The notes under the pieces: model-generated
What the model was told of the DNA's origin: nothing
The model's input: only the letters and a program-made list of their open reading frames with translations
Database searches by the model: none
Translations under genes and position numbers: made by a program
In this document: in pieces, positions 59,140-64,000 of the stretch
Layout: each line of letters opens with the position of its first letter
Position numbering within the stretch: position 1 is the stretch's first letter
Assembly (NCBI RefSeq): GCF_000346465.2
Contig: NC_034012.1
Location: forward strand, 4,569,655-4,633,654
DNA from: Prunus persica
Taxonomy: Eukaryota; Streptophyta; Magnoliopsida; Rosales; Rosaceae
Direction of reading: 5' to 3'
DNA: 64,000 nt

Positions 59140-61504
59140 CCGTCCACAGCTAGATGTGGACCGGTCCCGATCGACTCTTCTCGAAGCCCCGAACCCGAAC
59201 CACCAATTTTCCCGATCGAAAACCTCGAATTCCGACCACAGTATTTACTGGTTTGAACCAGGTTTCCTCCGTCGTTGCGCCGCCACCTAAACCCGGTGAA
59301 ACAGGTGAGGGTTCTTCCTCTTTTTACTTGTTCTAGCTGTCTGTTGCATAGCATTGGATCGATTTTGAGTTTGGGAAACCGATTTTGGAATCTAGGTTTT
59401 GGCCGGATTTCAAAGTGAAATTCTGGCCGGTTGCCGTCCAAATTGGACCTCCTTGTAGTTGAATGAAATGATCCTTGCCTCGAGTAGTATCTAGGGTAGG
59501 AAGGGTGAGTGGTGGTGTGGAATTGTTCCGTCGCAAAAAATTACTCTACACACCCACGCGCTGCCGGCGCGTGTGGCGGCATGTGGGCAAGGGTGGTGAA
59601 GTCACGTTTTGACATGTCGTAATCCTCACGTTGTCACGAATACGTAAGTGTGCTCGGATTCCAATTCGTGTGTCGTTTGACTATCGAACGGATTTCGTAT
59701 ATTGTGCATTATTCGGGTTCGATAGGTTCTGACCGTTGGATCGTTTTCAAATTAAAATATGTTGATCAAGGCACTCCTAGAATCGTGTAGGATTTCGCGG
59801 ATCGTGAATCGGAGCCTCGGATGTTCCGATTCAATAATTCAAAGTTTGCGAGTTAGCGATAACCATCCAATTGTGAGAGATCCGATAGTCCCTTTCGAAT
59901 CACATCTGCAAGACGTAATTCCTAAACCCATAGTCGGACCTTAGGATATCCCGTTCTATGTACACGCACCGGGAACTTGGGGATTTAAGTATTTAATTTG
60001 TGATTTTTCGTTTTGAAGTGATTCTATATTAATTAAGGGTTCGTATCTCGAAATAGGTGCTCCGATTGATCGTACACAGCAGGCGGGACCCTCGCAAGGT
60101 CGGGCAGCTTGGGACTATTTGTGAGTGGACTTTTTTTTCAATCATACGCATGATTTTCTTGATGAAAGATTTATGCATAATGTTTTAAATGGTATATTGG
60201 ATATATTAATATTCAAATGTTGAATTTGATGTTCGTATAGCACTTTGGCAATATATTGTGGGTTTGACATATTTGAGTATCGAGAGTATGTTTGTATGAA
60301 TTTTGGGAAATTCTATATATATTGTCTATATGTGGGGTATGTGGGTTGTTGAGGTGAGATTGTGAAAGGATTTGAGTATGAGGGGTTGTTGAGAGAAGAT
60401 GTATGATTACACTATGTAAGTATCATCCCCAGTTACTAGGCTTCCCACACGTGGCATTGGAATTTCCGGCGTGTGGGAAGAACATGTTGTTATTAGTCTC
60501 ACACGTGGCATTGGAATTTCCGGCGTGTGAGACACTTCCCATATGTGGCTTTGGAATTTCTGACGTATGGGAACATTATGTATATTGCTTAGGATCATTA
60601 CACATGGCGTTGAAATTTTCGGTGTGTGATGATGTAGTATGCGCGCGTAGAACTTAGTATTGGAGCTACACATGGCGTTGGATGTTCTGGTGTGTGAGCT
60701 ATGGAGTTTCGTCCCCCGGTTAGACCGCTCATCCCTAGACGCAGGATAGCACATGAAAATTATGCGGGCTATTTAAACAATCCCCCGGTTGGATTGTTTC
60801 CTCGGTACCTAAGTAGTGTGAGAAGATTATGACATATCTATAATTATATATTTATATATAGGTGTGAGTGTAAAGCAATTAGAGTATATGTAGTGGGTTG
60901 GTAAGAACAGTTTTAAGTGTGGGAATGAAGTTTATGGATTGACTGATTTTGGGTTTTAAAGGGTTTCAGAGAAGAATGTGCTTGATTTTTAAATATGAAT
61001 TACGAACTTGCATGTCTTGAGCATTATTTTTACACGGTGGGGTTATTATGTTGTTTTAAATGCAAACTTTGTTTTTGTCCACTCACATGTTTCTGTTTTG
61101 CGCCCCCCAGACAGTAGTCACTCCAGGAAGGTTGCAAGCGGTGTTCGAAGGCCGAACCATTTACATCAATAGATTAGGCTTCGAGTAATTTCTTTTTACT
61201 CACTGGATGTTCTTGTAAACTAAATTCAGTAGATGCTCTGTTATTGCCCATGTTAGGTTCTTACTTGAGGCCGGAGGCCATTTTGTGTGTATGGTTGTAT
61301 GTTGAAAGCATGCTGCTGGTTGGGTTTATATTATGTATATTATGCAAGTTGATTTTTGTTGGGATTGTTCAATTTACAGGGGAGACTGCCAAAATTTTGG
61401 TAGAGAGTCTCGGTTTTTAGTAAGTGGCCCCGATATCGGGGTGATGTCGGTAATTAGACGGGATTCGTCCCGGTTTTCGAAGAATTCTGGGGCGGATCCT
61501 GTCA
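58770..61504 (+). mobile_element. Probable solo LTR, 2.7 kb
   Basis: Starts TGTAACACCCCGACTCC, a frequent start for long plant LTRs, and ends GGGGCGGATCCTGTCA. Flanking five bases are ATTAT and ATTAG (four of five match). No gag-pol, primer-binding site or second LTR lies beside it. Inside are a CT-rich leader-like block with (CT)n at 59102-59135, the hairpin array at 60441-60799 and a perfect 14-bp palindrome CCCCGATATCGGGG at 61428-61441. Orientation follows TG..CA and is otherwise unproven. Confidence 0.55.
60441..60799 (+). repeat. Array of six stem-loops with covarying stems
   Basis: Hairpins 1-5 lie at 60441-60480, 60496-60533, 60536-60573, 60594-60633 and 60664-60700. Each has an 18-base loop of the form TGGCNTTGGAATTTCCGG. 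Stems differ but stay paired: CTTCCCACACG/CGTGTGGGAAG, GTCTCACACG/CGTGTGAGAC, TTCCCATATG/CGTATGGGAA (one T-G), ATCATTACACA/TGTGTGATGAT (one T-G) and AGCTACACA/TGTGTGAGCT (one bulge). A sixth, AAACAATCC/GGATTGTTT with a 7-base loop, follows at 60775-60799. Confidence 0.85.
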
Positions 61505-61595
61505 ATTAGTTTGGGCTATTTGGCATTTCACTTAGATTGGTGAGCTTATTAGCTCCACAACATAATTTGATTTTGGGTAGCTCTTGGCTCCCTTA

Positions 61596-62215
61596 GGCCA
61601 TCTCCAACCTATATACTTTAAATGGGTGTAAATTTGAGATGGGCGGAATTCCAATATAGGTTTTGTTTGGACGGAAATTTTTTGTGAGCCCCAACTCAGG
61701 CGGCACATAGCCCACACGAAGAGTAAAAATGGAGTGAGCCCCATGTGCAAGAAAGTTTCTGCTCTCCCTTTGCTTCCTTATGACAAGTGGCAACTCACTA
61801 TTTGTAGTTGTTGTTTCTTTCTTTCTTTCTTTTTTTTTTTATATTAAACTTGCAACTTAAAGTTGCTCCGGAAAAAAAAAAAAATTTAAGTTGATGTGCG
61901 TTTTTCTTTTTTTTTCTTTTGTTTTACTTAATAGTGAAATTATATTATGTTTTGAATTTTGAATTTTTTAAGGTTAAAATGTTCAGAAAATTAAATGACG
62001 AATGTTGAAACAAAAATAATATCAAGAAAAATCGACGACAAAAAAAAATAATAATTAAAGGTTAACCATTTGTAAACAATTTAAATAAAGCTGCAGACTC
62101 AAATTATGAGTATGCGATGTTGAAAAAAAAACAATTTGATTCCTAAAAGTATATAAATAGTTGTATTTTGAAGGATAAAAATTTGAGTTTAGCCTCAACA
62201 TGATTGGAGATGGTC
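61596..62215. mobile_element. Non-autonomous TIR element, about 620 bp
   Basis: Left end GGCCATCTCCAACCTATA, with the right end on the other strand GACCATCTCCAATCATG. Flanks are TTA and TTG, so a TTA target duplication is possible but imperfect. No recognisable protein. The open frames inside are short. Confidence 0.55.
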
Positions 62216-63032
62216 TTGATTGGGAATCCTCTTGGTTAACTCCCATCACCTTTAGTTGATTAGCTTATTAGTTTAGGTTGCTAGCTTCTACCTTAGATTT
62301 GGGTAGCTTGTCTGCTTATAGACATTGTTTGCCGACTTAGACAATCTCTCCAATATTCGCAGCCACAAATGTTATTCTCTCCAATATTCGCAGCCACAAA
62401 TGTTGACTTGCTCTAGAATCATCCACAATCTTCAATTATGTTTGTGGATATTTGTCTAACCTACGCTATCCCACCGCCATGGAACTTCTTCATTGTAAGC
62501 TATTGATTTTTCTAGAAGTCTTCAATTACGTCTACTGCAACTAATAATGCGACTTTTTATTTTTTTATTTAAAACAAGTAATACTGCAACTAAATGTGTA
62601 CAATTTTATATGTGCTCAACTAAAAGTCACAATCACTGTGGTAACCCCGCTCAACAAATAAGGATTTCTTGAACTTAATGAAACTAATGACCAAAAACTA
62701 CAACTGAGAAAGACAGCGATGACATAGATCATATGATTCAACCTGCGATTAATGAAATCTTTGGCGTCTTCAACTCTAAAATATAACTTTCGAGAAGACT
62801 TTGAACTTGTACAGAACTAGGCTTTCAGTCTCTGACGTATTCTCTAGCGCATTTTTTTTATTTGCAAAGGTTATTTGTTTGCCTTAACTGAAAAAGAAAG
62901 GATAAAGTTTGAGCATTGACTTTGTCTGAAATACTGTACCAATTTGGACTCATACTTTTCCACGTCATAGTAGATATATTATATATATAGCTAATAGCCT
63001 ATGCAATTCACACTTCAAACTGCACAGAGGAA
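62216..63032 (+). promoter_or_regulatory. Upstream region of the second BBE-like gene
   Basis: A TATA-like run (ATATATATAG) lies at 62981-62990, about 45 bases before the ATG. CCACGTCA at about 62960 contains an ACGT core. Otherwise AT-rich. A 30-bp tandem duplication lies at 62346-62405. Confidence 0.45.
62346..62405. repeat. 30-bp perfect tandem duplication
   Basis: CTCTCCAATATTCGCAGCCA begins at 62346 and again at 62376. The copies match over essentially the full 30 bases. Recent slippage or a filler repeat. Confidence 0.9.
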
Positions 63033-64000
63033 ATGAATATGGAGATATTCAAACTACTTCCAATACTTTTCATCTTTATCAACCCTGTTTGGTCCATAAC
63101 TTCAAATTCAGCTACAGAAAGCTTTCTTCAATGTTTTACCTCCCACATACAGAATCTCAAATCAAGTAGCAAAATCATTCTCATCAAAAACAGTTCTGCT
63201 TATGCCTCAGTCGTGCAATCTTCCATACAAAACCTCAGATTCTTGAACACTTCAATATCAAAACCAGAAGCTATAATCTATCCCTTTCATGACTCTCATG
63301 TTCAAGCAGCTGTAATTTGCTCCAAGACAAACGGCATCCTAATCAGAATCCGAAGCGGGGGCCATGACTACGAGGGCCAATCTTATGTATCCAGAGCTCC
63401 TTTTGTCATCATTGATCTTTCCAATCTTCGGTCTATTGATGTTGACATAGAAAATGAGAGTGCTTGGGTTGAATCCGGTGCTACTTTTGGAGAGTTGTAT
63501 TACAGAATTGCAGAAAAAAGTAAGGCTTATGGATTTCCAGCAGGGTCATGTCCTACTATGGGTGTGGGGGGGCATATTAGTGGAGGTGGATTTGGTACCT
63601 TGTTCAGGAAGTATGGTCTGGCAGCTGACAATGTCCTTGATGCTAAAATTGTCGACGTTAATGGCAGAGTTCTTGACAGAAAATCCATGGGAGAAGAACT
63701 CTTTTGGGCTATTAGAGGAGGGGGAGGTTCAAGCTTCGGAGTCATTGTGGCATGGAAACTTAGGTTGGTTCCTGTCCCTCCATCTGTAACAGTTTTCTCA
63801 ATTTCAAAGACCACAGAACAAGGTGCAACCAAACTTTTTTCTAAATGGCAAAACATTGCAGACAAGTTTCATGAAGACCTTTTCCTACATACAGTCATAG
63901 GTGTTGAAGATAAAGCTGGCACAAATGGTGGCAAAACTATTGTTATTGAATTCAGTTCATTGTTTCTTGGGCCGGTGGAGAAACTTCTCCTTTTGATGCA
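63033..64000 (+). CDS. Berberine bridge enzyme-like FAD-linked oxidase, 5' part (322 codons in window)
   Basis: Open from ATG at 63033 to the window end without a stop. Signal peptide ~1-22 (MEIFKLLPILFIFINPVW). FAD-binding PCMH domain with His111 (RSGGHDYEG) and Cys173 (GFPAGSCPTMGVGGHISGGG), the two covalent FAD anchors of the family. Cys34 and Cys96 match the conserved disulfide. VDVNGRVLDRKSMGE and FWAIRGGGGSSFGVI are typical. It resembles the gene at 31370-32947 but is clearly diverged, and it lies on the opposite strand ~30 kb away with the CACTA element between them. The C-terminal BBE domain lies beyond the window, so integrity is unknown. The substrate cannot be assigned. Confidence 0.93.
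   Translation, partial: MNMEIFKLLPILFIFINPVWSITSNSATESFLQCFTSHIQNLKSSSKIILIKNSSAYASVVQSSIQNLRFLNTSISKPEAIIYPFHDSHVQAAVICSKTNGILIRIRSGGHDYEGQSYVSRAPFVIIDLSNLRSIDVDIENESAWVESGATFGELYYRIAEKSKAYGFPAGSCPTMGVGGHISGGGFGTLFRKYGLAADNVLDAKIVDVNGRVLDRKSMGEELFWAIRGGGGSSFGVIVAWKLRLVPVPPSVTVFSISKTTEQGATKLFSKWQNIADKFHEDLFLHTVIGVEDKAGTNGGKTIVIEFSSLFLGPVEKLLLLM

Noticed and set aside
59004..59441. 145-aa - strand ORF with an RERERE run
   Set aside because: The run is the CT microsatellite read in reverse. The rest has no known domain and lies inside the probable LTR.
60403..60754. CRISPR-like array or repetitive protein in the hairpin region
   Set aside because: The units are hairpins with varying stems in a plant genome, spacers are irregular, and the ORFs are by-products of the repetition.

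Overview
This is nuclear DNA of a dicot plant. Coding exons are split by AT-rich GT-AG introns. The host genes are plant-type: a chloroplast-type histidine biosynthesis enzyme, a wall-associated kinase, a plant cyclic-nucleotide-gated channel and berberine-bridge-like oxidases. The space between genes is filled with plant transposons. The style of the Ulp1-bearing CACTA element and the MITEs reminds me of Rosaceae, but that is an impression, not a demonstration.

Layout. 1-16.4 kb is conserved housekeeping territory with three intact genes on the + strand: a TPR protein of the MS5/TDM1/SDI1 family (758 aa), histidinol dehydrogenase (485 aa, 14 coding exons) and coatomer alpha subunit (1217 aa). 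17-29.3 kb is a decayed wall-associated-kinase (WAK) cluster. It holds one intact WAK-like gene on the - strand, a 3'-UTR relic, and a second copy in which a deletion joins an EGF module directly to the kinase catalytic loop. These are interleaved with two ~2.7 kb copies of a non-coding unit that has a GC-rich promoter and first-exon-like start. 31.4-33 kb holds an intact single-exon berberine-bridge-enzyme-like (BBE-like) gene. 34.7-37.9 kb holds nested long-terminal-inverted-repeat elements and a 185-bp MITE. 38.9-42.2 kb is a CNGC-like channel gene broken by a one-base insertion at the pore and lacking the usual C-terminal IQ region.

43.37-55.81 kb is one complete CACTA (En/Spm) transposon of 12,443 bp. 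It has matching ends (CACTACTACAAAAA) and a TTA target duplication, and it sits inside an older MITE. It carries a truncated TNP2-type transposase (DUF4216 end), a Transposase_24-Ulp1 protease gene with an in-frame stop, very dense ACGACG/CGTCGT motifs, and a captured, frame-broken 5' piece of the host proteasome subunit gene RPN6. Downstream are a GGCCCG-rich hAT-like element and a probable 2.7 kb solo LTR (58.77-61.50 kb). The LTR contains a row of stem-loops whose stems differ in sequence yet stay complementary. The window ends inside a second BBE-like gene on the + strand.

The host genes do not form one pathway. The most unusual material is the CACTA element with its RPN6 capture, the covarying hairpin array, and the partly conserved non-coding duplication in the WAK cluster.
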